DNA of 64,000 nucleotides from Geodermatophilus arenarius (GCF_042654585.1 NZ_JBHSGR010000008.1:62001-126000), one strand, 5' to 3'. Shown: positions 49,975-57,849, counted from the first letter of the stretch. A program made the numbers and translations. The notes: generated from the letters alone by a model not told the origin.

Positions 49975-50913
49975 TCAGGGGACGCGCCGCCAGGAGACGT
50001 CGACGGCGTACCGCGTGAAGCCGGTGCGCTCGTAGAGCGTCACCGCCGCGGTGTTGTCCTCCTCGGTGTAGAGGAGCACCTCGTCCAGCCCGCGCCCGCG
50101 CAGGTGTGCCAGGCCGCGCACGGTCAGCGCCCGGCCGAGCCCGAGCCCCTGGGCGTCGGGGTCGATGCCCAGCACGTACACCTCGCCGACGGCGTCCGGG
50201 CCGGCGTCGCCGGGCGGGTGCACCTTGGTCCAGTGCGCGCCGAGCAGCGCGCCGCCGGCGTCGGGGTCGCCGCGCCAGGCCAGCAGGAAGCCGGCCGGGT
50301 CGAACCAGGGCTCGGCCTCGCGCAGCCGCAGGTCCTCCGGCGTCCAGGCGCCCTGCTCGGGGTGGGCGGCGAAGGCCCGCGCGTTGAGCCGCAGCCAGGC
50401 GGCCTCGTCCCGGCCGGGGCGGAAGGCGGCCACGGACACGTCCGGCGGGAGCGGGGCGGCGGCGTCGAGGTCGGCGTCGGTGAGCGGGCGGCGCATCTGC
50501 AGCAGCACGCGGGCCCGGGTGTAGCCGCGGGCGCCGGCCAGCGCGGTGGCGGCCGGCAGGTCGCCGTGCGCCCAGACCCGCAGCGGACGGCCGTCGGCGA
50601 GCTCCTCGAGCCGGGTCAGCAGCGCGCCGCCCACCCCGCGCTCCCGGGCCGTGGGCGCGACGACCAGCTCGGCCTCGGCGTCCCCGGTGCCGTCACCGAG
50701 CTCGAGCCGGGCGTAGCCGGTGAGCGGGCCGTCCGGCTCGGTGGCGACGACGTCCCGGCCGCCGGGCGGGCCGCCGTGCTGCAGCCGCAGCTCGGCCTCC
50801 TCCGACAGCGGGCGGACGCCGTCGGCCGCCGCGGCCGCGCGCAGCAGCGCGAGGACGGCGGCGGTCCGCGCGGGGTCGAGCCCGGCGGAGTCGGAGACGG
50901 CGACGGCGCTCAG
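49975..50913 (-). CDS. mshD: Mycothiol synthase
   Basis: 312 residues with two GNAT domains: acetyl-CoA loop VVAPTARERGVGGALL in the first and VYVLGIDPDAQGLGLGRALT in the second, followed by LLYTEEDNTAAVTLYERTGF. It acetylates the cysteinyl amine in the last step of mycothiol synthesis. No ATG, GTG or TTG exists near the required N-terminus; CTG at 50913 overlaps the glnR stop as CTGA and gives a protein of normal length, so I take CTG as the start. Downstream of glnR, upstream of pst, as in M. tuberculosis. Confidence 0.9.
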   Translation of the reverse strand: MSAVAVSDSAGLDPARTAAVLALLRAAAAADGVRPLSEEAELRLQHGGPPGGRDVVATEPDGPLTGYARLELGDGTGDAEAELVVAPTARERGVGGALLTRLEELADGRPLRVWAHGDLPAATALAGARGYTRARVLLQMRRPLTDADLDAAAPLPPDVSVAAFRPGRDEAAWLRLNARAFAAHPEQGAWTPEDLRLREAEPWFDPAGFLLAWRGDPDAGGALLGAHWTKVHPPGDAGPDAVGEVYVLGIDPDAQGLGLGRALTVRGLAHLRGRGLDEVLLYTEEDNTAAVTLYERTGFTRYAVDVSWRRVP

Positions 50914-51680
50914 AGCAGCGGGGCGGTGGTGGGCGAGGTGTCGGCGACCGTGCCGGCGGACCGCTCGGCCTCGGCGCGGGCGGCCGCGGCGGTCGCGTCG
51001 GCGACCTGCTGGTCGAGCTTGTAGCCGACGTTGCGGACGGTGCCGATCAGCGCCTCGTGCTCGGTGCCGAGCTTGGCGCGCAGCCGGCGCACGTGGACGT
51101 CGACGGTGCGGGTGCCGCCGAAGTAGTCGTAGCCCCAGATCTCCTGCAGCAGCTGGGCGCGGGAGAACACCCGGCCCGGGTGCTGGGCGAGGTACTTGAG
51201 GAGCTCGAACTCCTTGTAGGTGAGGTCGAGCGGGCGGCCGCGCAGCTTCGCCGAGTAGCTGTGCTCGTCGATGACCAGCTCGCCGGCCTGGGTGACGCCG
51301 CCGTCGGCGCCGTCGGCGGGCGTGGTCGCGGCGAGCCGGCGGGCGGTGGCCCACTTCAGCCGGGCGTCCACCTCGGCCGGGCCGGCGGTGTCGAGCAGGA
51401 CGTCGTCGACGCCCCAGTCGGCCGACAGCGCGACCAGCCCGCCCTCGGACAGGACCGCGACGAGGGCGGAGGCCACGCCGGTCGAGGACAGCAGGCTGCA
51501 CAGCGTGCGCGCCTGGATGAGGTCGTGGCGGGCGTCGACGAGCACGACGTCGCCGGAGTCGCCGTCGAGCAGGCTCGACAGCTCGGGGGCAACGACGCGG
51601 ACCTGGTGGCCGAGCAGCCCCAGGGCGGGCAGCACCTCGGTGGTCGCCTGACGCGCCGCGGTCATGAGCACGAGTCGCAT
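50910..51680 (-). CDS. glnR: GlnR-type winged-helix response regulator
   Basis: 256 residues. N-terminal receiver-like domain with a possible phospho-site Asp in DVVLVDARHDLIQA but without the usual N-terminal acidic pair and conserved Lys, as in GlnR orphan regulators that work unphosphorylated. C-terminal OmpR-type winged helix: LDLTYKEFELLKYLAQHPGR, GGTRTVDVHVRRLRAKLG, IGTVRNVGYKL. The location next to mshD supports GlnR, the global nitrogen regulator. ATG 51680 has GAGGAG upstream. Confidence 0.88.
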   Translation of the reverse strand: MRLVLMTAARQATTEVLPALGLLGHQVRVVAPELSSLLDGDSGDVVLVDARHDLIQARTLCSLLSSTGVASALVAVLSEGGLVALSADWGVDDVLLDTAGPAEVDARLKWATARRLAATTPADGADGGVTQAGELVIDEHSYSAKLRGRPLDLTYKEFELLKYLAQHPGRVFSRAQLLQEIWGYDYFGGTRTVDVHVRRLRAKLGTEHEALIGTVRNVGYKLDQQVADATAAAARAEAERSAGTVADTSPTTAPLL

Positions 51681-51740
51681 GTCGTCTCCTCGGGGAGGGC
51701 ATCGACGGCGCTGTCGAACCGAGACCGCAGGATAGCCGAC

Positions 51741-52577
51741 GTGCGTCCCGTTCCCTCCGAGGTCACCCGAGCGCGTCCGGTGACGGTCCGCACCGAGGAC
51801 GGCGTGCGGCTCGAGGGCGTCGTCGTCCCGGCCTCGGGGTCGGCGACGGGCACGGTCTTCGTCGTGGCGCACGGGTTCACCAACTCCACCGCCTACCCGC
51901 CGTTCCGGCGGATGGCCGGCTGGCTGTCCCGGTTCGGCGAGGTGCGCGCCCTGGACTTCCGCGGGCACGGCCGCTCCGGCGGCGGCACGGGGGCCGGCGG
52001 CGACGACGAGCTGCGCGACGTCGACGCGGCGGTGGCCGCGGCGCGGGCCGACGGCGCGGGCGCGGTGGTGACCCTCGGGCTGTCCATGGGCGGGGGCGCG
52101 GTGCTGCGGCAGGCGGCGCACGGCCGGCACCGCCCTGACGCGGTGGTCGCCGTCAGCGCGGTCAGCCGCTGGTACGTCCGCGACACCCCGCCCATGCGCC
52201 GCGTGCACTGGCTGCTGGAGACGACGCTCGGCCGGCGGGCCGGCGCGCGCCTGCTCGGCGTCCGCCTGGCGCCGCCGTGGGAGACCGTGCCGTCGTCGCC
52301 GCTGGAGGCGGTCGCCCGGATCGCCCCGACGCCGCTGCTGCTCGTGCACGGCGACCGGGACGCCTACTTCCCGCTCGAGCACGCCCGCGCGCTGGCACGG
52401 GCGGCCGGCCCGACGGCGACCGCGTGGGTGGTCCCCGGCTTCGGACACGCCGAGAGCGCCCTCACCGCTCCGCTCGTCGAGCGCGTCGGGCGCTGGGCGT
52501 CTGCGACGATCGGGGGCGAGCGGGAGGTGCCGGCGCCGACGGGGGCGCCGGGCGGTCCCGGGCAGGAGGGGACGTGA
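51741..52577 (+). CDS. Alpha/beta hydrolase
   Basis: 278 residues. VFVVAHGFTNSTAYPPF (oxyanion region), nucleophile elbow TLGLSMGGGAVL, Asp in LLVHGDRDAYFP and His in VPGFGHAES complete a catalytic triad. LDFRGHGRSGGG is a common strand-loop of the fold. Substrate unknown. GTG 51741 lies 60 bases from the divergent glnR start; GATAGC just before it may be a -10, giving a nearly leaderless message. First gene of a plus-strand run that continues through the sulfur genes. Confidence 0.85.
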   Translation: MRPVPSEVTRARPVTVRTEDGVRLEGVVVPASGSATGTVFVVAHGFTNSTAYPPFRRMAGWLSRFGEVRALDFRGHGRSGGGTGAGGDDELRDVDAAVAAARADGAGAVVTLGLSMGGGAVLRQAAHGRHRPDAVVAVSAVSRWYVRDTPPMRRVHWLLETTLGRRAGARLLGVRLAPPWETVPSSPLEAVARIAPTPLLLVHGDRDAYFPLEHARALARAAGPTATAWVVPGFGHAESALTAPLVERVGRWASATIGGEREVPAPTGAPGGPGQEGT

Positions 52578-53407
52578 CCACGGCGCTGGACTCCCCGCCC
52601 GCCGCCCGCGCGCGGCACGCCGCCGCGGCCGTCGTCGCCGGCGCCGCCGTCGCACTGGTGCTGCTCGCGCCGGACCTGCTCGGGGAGCACGGCCGCCTGG
52701 CCGCCGTCCTCGTGCTGCAGGCCCTCCTCGTCGCGGGCTGGGTGGCCGCCACGGCGCCGGCCGGGGCGGCGGGTGTCGCGGTGGTCGGGGCGGCGGCCGC
52801 CGTCGGCGCCGACCTCGCCGTGGACCTGCTCGCCGGTGACGCGGACCGGCCCGGCCCCGGGTTGCTGCTGGCCGTCGCCGGGCCCGCGCTGATCGTCGCG
52901 GTGCTGCACCAGATGCTGCGCCGGCCGCCGCGCACCGACGTCGTCGGCTCGCTGGGCAGCGTGGCGCTGCTGGTCACCGCCGTCTGCGCGCTGGCGCTCC
53001 TGCTGCTGCCCGACGTCGCCGGCGACGACGGCGAGGTCGCCGCCGCGCCGCTGCTCACCGCCGGCGCCGCGCTGGTCGTCGCGCACCTCGCCGACGCCGT
53101 GCTGCCCCGCCCCGCGGTGGCCCCGGGCGCCGACCGCGGCGTGACGGGGCTGCTGCTCGCCGTGGCTACCGGGGTCGTGGTCACGCTGGTGGCGGGCGGC
53201 ACCGGCGGGACGGCCGACGTCGTCGGCGGCGTCGCGACCGGCCTGGTGCTGGGCCTCGTCGCGGGCCTCGCCGGGACCGCCGCCTCGTTCGCGGTGGGCG
53301 GCGCCGGGGAGCGGCGCCGCGGTGCCGCCGTCGCCGGGGTCGCGGTCGAGGCCGTGCTGCCGCTGGCCGTCTGCGCGCCGGTGCTGCTGGCCCTGGCCGC
53401 CGTCTGA
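52574..53407 (+). CDS. Unknown polytopic membrane protein
   Basis: 277 residues with about eight hydrophobic helices and few charged residues (AVVAGAAVALVLLAPDLL, AVLVLQALLVAGWVAATAP, SVALLVTAVCALALLLLP, AVAGVAVEAVLPLAVCAPVLL). No recognised family motifs. GTG 52574 overlaps the hydrolase stop (GTGA) and the next gene begins 9 bases after its stop, so hydrolase, membrane protein and DUF2993 protein form one operon, possibly for an envelope lipid or polymer. Confidence 0.75.
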   Translation: MTTALDSPPAARARHAAAAVVAGAAVALVLLAPDLLGEHGRLAAVLVLQALLVAGWVAATAPAGAAGVAVVGAAAAVGADLAVDLLAGDADRPGPGLLLAVAGPALIVAVLHQMLRRPPRTDVVGSLGSVALLVTAVCALALLLLPDVAGDDGEVAAAPLLTAGAALVVAHLADAVLPRPAVAPGADRGVTGLLLAVATGVVVTLVAGGTGGTADVVGGVATGLVLGLVAGLAGTAASFAVGGAGERRRGAAVAGVAVEAVLPLAVCAPVLLALAAV

Positions 53408-53416
53408 TCCGCAGCC

Positions 53417-54106
53417 GTGCGCGCCCTGCTCGTCGTCCTCGCGCTGGTGGTCGTCCTCGCGCTGGTGGCCGACCCGGTCGCCGAGGGCGTCGCCGAGGAC
53501 CGGGTCGCCGAGGCGCTGCGGGACGCCGGCGGGCTGGCCGGGACGCCCGACGTCGACGTCCGGGGCTGGCCGTTCCTCACCCAGGCGGTGTCGGGGACCT
53601 ACGAGGACGTCCGCATCTCCCTGACCGCCGCCGAGCTCCGGCAGCCGGAGGGGACCACCGCCGACGTCCGGCTGCGCGGGGCGCACGTGCCGCTGTCCGA
53701 CGCGCTGTCGGGGTCCGTGCGCGAGGTGCCGGTGGACCGGGTCGACGGCACGGCGACGCTGTCCTACGAGCTGCTCGCGCAGCAGCTCGGCGGCGACACC
53801 ACCGTGGCCCGCGAGGGCGACGGGCTGCGGGTCACCCGGACCGTGGAGGTGCTCGGCCACACCGTCCCGCTCACCGCCGCGGGCACGGTGTCGCTGGACG
53901 GCCAGGACCTCGTGGTCGACGTCGAGGAGGCCGACGCGGCCGGTGTCGACGTGCCCGACGTCGTCGTCGACCGGGCGAGCGACCTGCTCGACCTGCGCTA
54001 CCCGGTCGAGCTGCCGTTCGGACTGGAGCTGACCGGCCTGCGCCCGGCCGACGCCGGCGTCGAGGTCACCGCCGCGGCCACCGACACGGTGCTGCGCGCG
54101 CCATGA
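53417..54106 (+). CDS. DUF2993 (LmeA-like) envelope lipid-binding protein
   Basis: 229 residues: N-terminal membrane helix or signal (LLVVLALVVVLALVA), then DRVAEALRDAGGLAGTPDVDVRGWPFLTQAVSGTYEDV, the DUF2993 signature. Mycobacterial LmeA of this family binds phospholipid and supports lipomannan elongation in the periplasm; a similar lipid role is plausible. GTG 53417 start; the stop overlaps the thioredoxin gene (ATGA). Confidence 0.85.
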   Translation: MRALLVVLALVVVLALVADPVAEGVAEDRVAEALRDAGGLAGTPDVDVRGWPFLTQAVSGTYEDVRISLTAAELRQPEGTTADVRLRGAHVPLSDALSGSVREVPVDRVDGTATLSYELLAQQLGGDTTVAREGDGLRVTRTVEVLGHTVPLTAAGTVSLDGQDLVVDVEEADAAGVDVPDVVVDRASDLLDLRYPVELPFGLELTGLRPADAGVEVTAAATDTVLRAP

Positions 54107-54588
54107 GCCGCCCGGGAATGCGCACCGAGGCGGTCGGGTTGGTGCGGGGGACGAGCGGGACCGCCCCGGCGGTGCTCGCCGGGGCGCTCGTGCCGACCGC
54201 CGCGGCGGCCCGGTGGCTGCGCACCCGCGACGGCCGGCCCAGGACGGAGGAGGAGCCCGTGGGCGGACCGACCGCGGTCCTCGAGGAGCTCGGCGTGCGG
54301 CCGGGCGAGGCGGACCTGACCGTCGTCCAGTTCTCCACCGCGTTCTGCGGGCCGTGCCGCACCACCCGCGCCCGGCTGCAGCACCTGGAGGCGACCCGGC
54401 CGGGCCTGGCGTACGTGCACGTCGACGCCGAGAGCCACCTCGACGCCGTGCGCGAGCTCGACGTCCGGCGCACGCCGACGCTGTTCTACCTGGACCGGTC
54501 GGGCAGGCTGCTGGGCCGCAGCAGCGGCGCCCCGCGCCCGGGGGAGCTCACCGCCCTGGTGGACGCGCACACGGGCGCCCGGTCGTGA
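54103..54588 (+). CDS. Thioredoxin-family protein
   Basis: 161 residues. Active site CGPC in VQFSTAFCGPCRTTRARLQ, cis-Pro in RRTPTLFYLD. An N-terminal extension of 65 residues includes a hydrophobic stretch (TAPAVLAGALVPTAAAARWL) that may anchor it. In M. tuberculosis the corresponding position next to the sulfurtransferase and sseC holds a thioredoxin (thiX), so it likely reduces thiol intermediates of that sulfur pathway. The -10 of the leader peptide lies just behind its stop. Confidence 0.85.
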   Translation: MSRPGMRTEAVGLVRGTSGTAPAVLAGALVPTAAAARWLRTRDGRPRTEEEPVGGPTAVLEELGVRPGEADLTVVQFSTAFCGPCRTTRARLQHLEATRPGLAYVHVDAESHLDAVRELDVRRTPTLFYLDRSGRLLGRSSGAPRPGELTALVDAHTGARS

Positions 54589-54593
54589 TCGGC

Positions 54594-54599
54594 TACCCT
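54594..54599 (+). promoter_or_regulatory. -10 element (TACCCT) for a leaderless transcript
   Basis: TACCCT ends 6 bases before GTG 54606. In actinomycetes a TAnnnT hexamer at this distance places the transcription start at the GTG, so the message would begin with the leader peptide codon. Confidence 0.6.
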
Positions 54600-54605
54600 C
54601 GCCGC

Positions 54606-54680
54606 GTGGGCACCCTGCTGACCTCGCGCCGCACAGTGGACCTGTGCCGCGTCGGCAGCTGCCTGTGTCGCGCCTCCTGA
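54606..54680 (+). CDS. Cysteine-rich leader peptide (24 residues), putative attenuator
   Basis: Encodes VGTLLTSRRTVDLCRVGSC then LCRAS and stop, with three cysteine codons in seven residues near the end. The RR.VDLCRV core resembles short leader peptides found in actinobacteria upstream of sulfur genes, where leaderless polycysteine sORFs act as cysteine-responsive attenuators in mycobacteria. Ribosome pausing at the Cys codons would affect the hairpins at 54681-54717 and so control DUF4395, the sulfurtransferase and sseC. Confidence 0.7.
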   Translation: MGTLLTSRRTVDLCRVGSCLCRAS

Positions 54681-54717
54681 GGGCGGTTCCACCCCGCCCA
54701 GACGTGCCCTGACCGCC
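54681..54717 (+). promoter_or_regulatory. Possible attenuator with mutually exclusive hairpins
   Basis: GGGCGG (54681-54686) can pair with CCGCCC (54694-54699) or, shifted by one base, GGCGGT (54682-54687) with ACCGCC (54712-54717). The two structures compete and lie directly behind the leader peptide stop. Role inferred. Confidence 0.4.
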
Positions 54718-54735
54718 GTCCGGAGACCCCTCTTC

Positions 54736-54984
54736 ATGCCCCTGAGTCCTGCCCGCACGGTCGACGTGCGCGGGCCCCGCCCCACCGCGTGGGTCACCGG
54801 CGCCGTCCTGGCCCTCGTCTCCGCCGTCGGCGCGGCGGGGTACCTGCTCGGTGCGCCGGTGCTCGGCGCCGTCGCCACCGGGTTCGTCCTCGTCGCGGCC
54901 CTGCTCGGCGCGGCCACCGCGTCCTGCCCCGGCCGCGAGCCGTACCCGACCGTCCGGCGGGCCCGTCCCGCCCCCACCGCCTGA
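54736..54984 (+). CDS. Short DUF4395-like membrane protein
   Basis: 82 residues. TVDVRGPRPTAWVTGAVLAL is the start signature of DUF4395 proteins, which are normally about 140 residues with four helices; this one keeps two helices and ends after SCPGREPYP, so it is a shortened form. DUF4395 genes commonly precede thiosulfate sulfurtransferase genes, as here. A single Cys (ATASCPG) near the end could carry a thiol function. Confidence 0.65.
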   Translation: MPLSPARTVDVRGPRPTAWVTGAVLALVSAVGAAGYLLGAPVLGAVATGFVLVAALLGAATASCPGREPYPTVRRARPAPTA

Positions 54985-55020
54985 CCGTCCGCACACCCAC
55001 CACAGGGAGGAAGACCCCCC

Positions 55021-55854
55021 ATGAGCCGCAACGACGTGCTCGTCACCGCCGACTGGGCGCAGGAGAACATCGGCGCCCCCGGCATCGTCTTCGTCGAGGT
55101 CGACGAGGACACCAGCGCCTACGACAAGGGCCACATCGAGGGCGCGGTCAAGCTGGACTGGAAGACCGACCTCCAGGACCCGCTGCGCCGCGACTTCGTG
55201 GGCAAGGAGCAGTTCGAGGAGCTGCTGTCCGCCAAGGGCATCGGCAACGACGACACCGTCGTCCTCTACGGCGGCAACAACAACTGGTTCGCCGCCTACG
55301 CCTACTGGTACTTCAAGCTCTACGGCCACGACCAGGTCAAGCTCCTCGACGGCGGCCGCAAGAAGTGGGAGCTCGACAGCCGCCCGCTGTCCTCCGACGC
55401 CGTCGAGCGCCCGGCCACCCAGTACCGGGCCCAGGAGCCCGACACCTCCATCCGCGCCTTCCGCGACGAGGTCGTCGCCGCGATCGGCCAGCAGAACCTG
55501 GTCGACGTCCGCTCGCCCGACGAGTTCGCCGGCAAGCTGGTCGCCCCCGCCCACCTCCCGCAGGAGGGCGCGCAGCGTCCCGGCCACATCCCGACCGCGG
55601 TGAACGTGCCGTGGAGCAAGGCGGCCAACGAGGACGGCACCTTCAAGAGCGACGACGAGCTGCGCAAGCTCTACGCCGACGCCGGCCTCGACGAGTCCAA
55701 GGACACCATCGCCTACTGCCGGATCGGTGAGCGCTCGAGCCACACCTGGTTCGTGCTGCGCGAGCTGCTCGGCCACCAGAACGTCAAGAACTACGACGGC
55801 TCCTGGACCGAGTACGGCTCGCTGGTCGGTGTCCCGATCGAGAAGGGGGCCTGA
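55021..55854 (+). CDS. cysA2: Thiosulfate sulfurtransferase (two rhodanese domains)
   Basis: 277 residues, the same length as mycobacterial CysA2/CysA3. The active-site Cys is in IAYCRIGERSSHTWF of the second rhodanese domain; the first lacks it and has GNNNWFAAYAYWYFK in the equivalent area. It transfers sulfane sulfur from thiosulfate to thiol acceptors. ATG 55021 follows AGGGAGGA. Two bases separate it from sseC. Confidence 0.93.
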   Translation: MSRNDVLVTADWAQENIGAPGIVFVEVDEDTSAYDKGHIEGAVKLDWKTDLQDPLRRDFVGKEQFEELLSAKGIGNDDTVVLYGGNNNWFAAYAYWYFKLYGHDQVKLLDGGRKKWELDSRPLSSDAVERPATQYRAQEPDTSIRAFRDEVVAAIGQQNLVDVRSPDEFAGKLVAPAHLPQEGAQRPGHIPTAVNVPWSKAANEDGTFKSDDELRKLYADAGLDESKDTIAYCRIGERSSHTWFVLRELLGHQNVKNYDGSWTEYGSLVGVPIEKGA

Positions 55855-55856
55855 GC

Positions 55857-56153
55857 GTGTGCGGCGCCCCGAGGCAGGGCGGTGCCCTCGCCGGGATCGA
55901 CCTGGCCACCCAGACGGTGATCCAGGGCCAGGTGTGGCACGACGGCGCGCCGGTGGCCGGTGCCTACGTCCGGCTGCTCGACGCCACCGACGAGTTCACC
56001 GCCGAGGTGGTCACCAGCCCGGAGGGCGAGTTCCGCTTCTTCGCCGCACCGGGCACCTGGAAGCTGCGCTCGCTGGCCCCCGTCGGCCGCGGTGAGCGCG
56101 TCGTCGAGGCCGAGGTCGGGCTGACGGAGACGACCGTCGTCCTCGAGAAGTAG
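55857..56153 (+). CDS. sseC: SseC-like DUF1416 protein
   Basis: 98 residues. MCGAPRQGG at the N-terminus with an invariant-looking Cys, then a prealbumin-like beta-sandwich (VIQGQVWHDGAPVAGAYVRL, EGEFRFFAAPGTWKLR). DUF1416 proteins are encoded next to CysA2-type sulfurtransferases in actinomycetes and may accept or present sulfur for molybdopterin or thiol synthesis; the role is unproven. GTG 55857 start, followed by a strong terminator. Confidence 0.88.
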   Translation: MCGAPRQGGALAGIDLATQTVIQGQVWHDGAPVAGAYVRLLDATDEFTAEVVTSPEGEFRFFAAPGTWKLRSLAPVGRGERVVEAEVGLTETTVVLEK

Positions 56154-56164
56154 TCCCCTGCGCA

Positions 56165-56200
56165 CGGCGCCCCTCCCGGCTGCGGCCGGGAGGGGCGCCG
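56165..56200. terminator. Hairpin terminator after sseC
   Basis: 16-bp perfect stem (CGGCGCCCCTCCCGGC and its complement) with loop TGCG, between the convergent sseC and PP2C genes. Confidence 0.88.
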
Positions 56201-56202
56201 TC

Positions 56203-56262
56203 GTGTCCGGGGTCGGTCGTGTCCGGGGTCGGTCGTGTCCGGGGTCGGTCGTGTCCGGGGTC
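56203..56262. repeat. 16-bp tandem repeat (3.75 copies)
   Basis: GTGTCCGGGGTCGGTC occurs three full times (56203, 56219, 56235) and once in part (56251-56262), directly after the terminator and ending at the stop codon of the PP2C gene. No variation is seen between full units. Confidence 0.95.
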
Positions 56263-57493
56263 AGGAGATGCCGGGCGGGAGCCGGTTGGGGCCGGCCTCC
56301 GGGGGGCGCGGCCGGTCCTCGGGGAACGCGCGGACGGCGACCAGCGCGACGTCGTCGGCGCCGGCCGCGGGCACCATCCGGGCCAGCACGGTGTCGCACA
56401 GCTCCTCCAGCGGGACCTCGCCGAGGTCGCGCAGGGCCTCCCGCAGCGCCGCCAGCCCGGCGTCGAGGTCGGCGTCGCGGCGCTCGACCAGGCCGTCGGT
56501 GACGAGGAGCAGGGTGTGCCCGTCCGCCAGCTCGGCCGTGTGGTCGGTGCGCCGCGTGTCGGGATCGACGCCGAGCATGCGGTCGGGGCGGGTCTCCAGC
56601 AGCGTGGTGGTCCCGTCCGGGGCGAGCAGGACCGGCGGCAGGTGGCCGGCGTTGCTCCAGCGCAGCACCCGGGTCCCGGCCACCGGCACGTCCGGGTGCC
56701 GCTCGACGCGGGCGAGCGCCACGGTGGCCAGGGTGCCCACCGCGAGGCCGCGCGCCGCGCGCTCGGTCCGCGTCAGCGTCGCCGACGGCGGTTCCTGCTG
56801 GTCCCAGGCCAGCGCCCGCACCAGCCCGCGCAGCTGGCCCATCGCCGCCGCGGCGTCGCTGTCGTGGCCGACGACGTCGCCGATCACGAGCACCGTCGCG
56901 CCGTCGGGCTGGAGGAAGGCGTCGTACCAGTCACCGCCGACCCGGGCGCCGTCGGCGGCCGGGCGGTAGCGGACCGCGATCTGCAGGTGGTCCGGCTCCG
57001 GCGGCGGGGTGAGCAGCGCCTGCTGCAGCCGGTCGGACAGCGCTCGCTCGACGGCGGCCTGCTCGGTGACCCGCCGCAGCTCCTCGGCCTGCCGGCGTGC
57101 GGCGAGCCGGTCGGTGAGGTCGCGGAAGGAGACGACGACGCCGGTCACCTCACCGTCCTCCACCATCGGGACGGCGATGAGCTCCACGGGCACCGGCGTG
57201 CCGTCCGTGCGCCAGAACACCTCCGAGTCGGCGGCGACGGTCCGGCCGGACCGCAGCGCCCGCCAGACCGGGCACTCCTCGCGGGGGTACGGGGAGCCGT
57301 CGGGCCGCCGGTGGTGCATGAGCTCGTGCTGGTCGTGACCGAGCTGCTCGGCGGCGGGCCGGCCGGTGATCCGCTCGGCGGCCGGGTTGACGAACTCCAC
57401 CCGCCCGGCCAGGTCGAGGCCGTAGATCCCGTCGGCGACGGTCGCGAGCACCCGTTCGTGGCGGGCCGCCGTCCGGGCGAGCTCGGCCTCCAC
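56261..57493 (-). CDS. PAS-domain PP2C/SpoIIE-type serine phosphatase (RsbU-like)
   Basis: 410 residues from GTG 57493. PAS domain at about 15-125 (TVADGIYGLDLAGRVEFVNPAAERITG), helical linker, then SpoIIE phosphatase: RYRPAADGARVGGDWYDAF, VLVIGDVVGHDSDAA (metal Asp), WSNAGHLPPVLL, LLLVTDGLVERR, AGADDVALVAVR. It would dephosphorylate an anti-anti-sigma factor in a partner-switching stress pathway. The exact start is uncertain: no ribosome site precedes 57493 and the frame stays open upstream. The stop lies in a 16-bp tandem repeat. Confidence 0.87.
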   Translation of the reverse strand: MEAELARTAARHERVLATVADGIYGLDLAGRVEFVNPAAERITGRPAAEQLGHDQHELMHHRRPDGSPYPREECPVWRALRSGRTVAADSEVFWRTDGTPVPVELIAVPMVEDGEVTGVVVSFRDLTDRLAARRQAEELRRVTEQAAVERALSDRLQQALLTPPPEPDHLQIAVRYRPAADGARVGGDWYDAFLQPDGATVLVIGDVVGHDSDAAAAMGQLRGLVRALAWDQQEPPSATLTRTERAARGLAVGTLATVALARVERHPDVPVAGTRVLRWSNAGHLPPVLLAPDGTTTLLETRPDRMLGVDPDTRRTDHTAELADGHTLLLVTDGLVERRDADLDAGLAALREALRDLGEVPLEELCDTVLARMVPAAGADDVALVAVRAFPEDRPRPPEAGPNRLPPGIS

Positions 57494-57702
57494 CCGGTGC
57501 AGGCCGTCCGCCGTGGTCCGTGGGTCGATGGCGCCGTCCTCCTCCGCTCCGCCGGGCCGTGACCCCTCCAGGGTGCCCGACGCGCTCAGGTGCGCAGCCC
57601 GGGCACCGCCGCGGCGGGTGGCCTCCCGTGATCGGCACGGCGCCCATCCGCCCCGCGGCGGGTCCCGCGGCGCAGCGCCGGGTGGGTGCCTACCGTGGCG
57701 TC

Positions 57703-57849
57703 GTGGTCGCCGCCTGGGTCCTCGTCGCGCTCGCCGTGCTGCTGGCGGTCGCGTGCGGCGTCGCCGCGAGGCGGCTGGCCCGGCGGCCGGCCGAGCGGTC
57801 CCGCCGCGTGCCGCCGTCGCCGCCGGGCCGGCCCGCCGGCGGGCGCTGA
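57703..57849 (+). CDS. Small single-helix membrane protein (48 residues), probably leaderless
   Basis: GTG 57703 starts VVAAWVLVALAVLLAVACGVAARRLARR, one helix with a basic cytosolic flank, followed by a Pro/Arg tail. TACCGT at 57691-57696 sits 6 bases before the GTG, consistent with a leaderless transcript. No family. Length and position between two larger genes make it a modest-confidence call. Confidence 0.45.
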   Translation: MVAAWVLVALAVLLAVACGVAARRLARRPAERSRRVPPSPPGRPAGGR

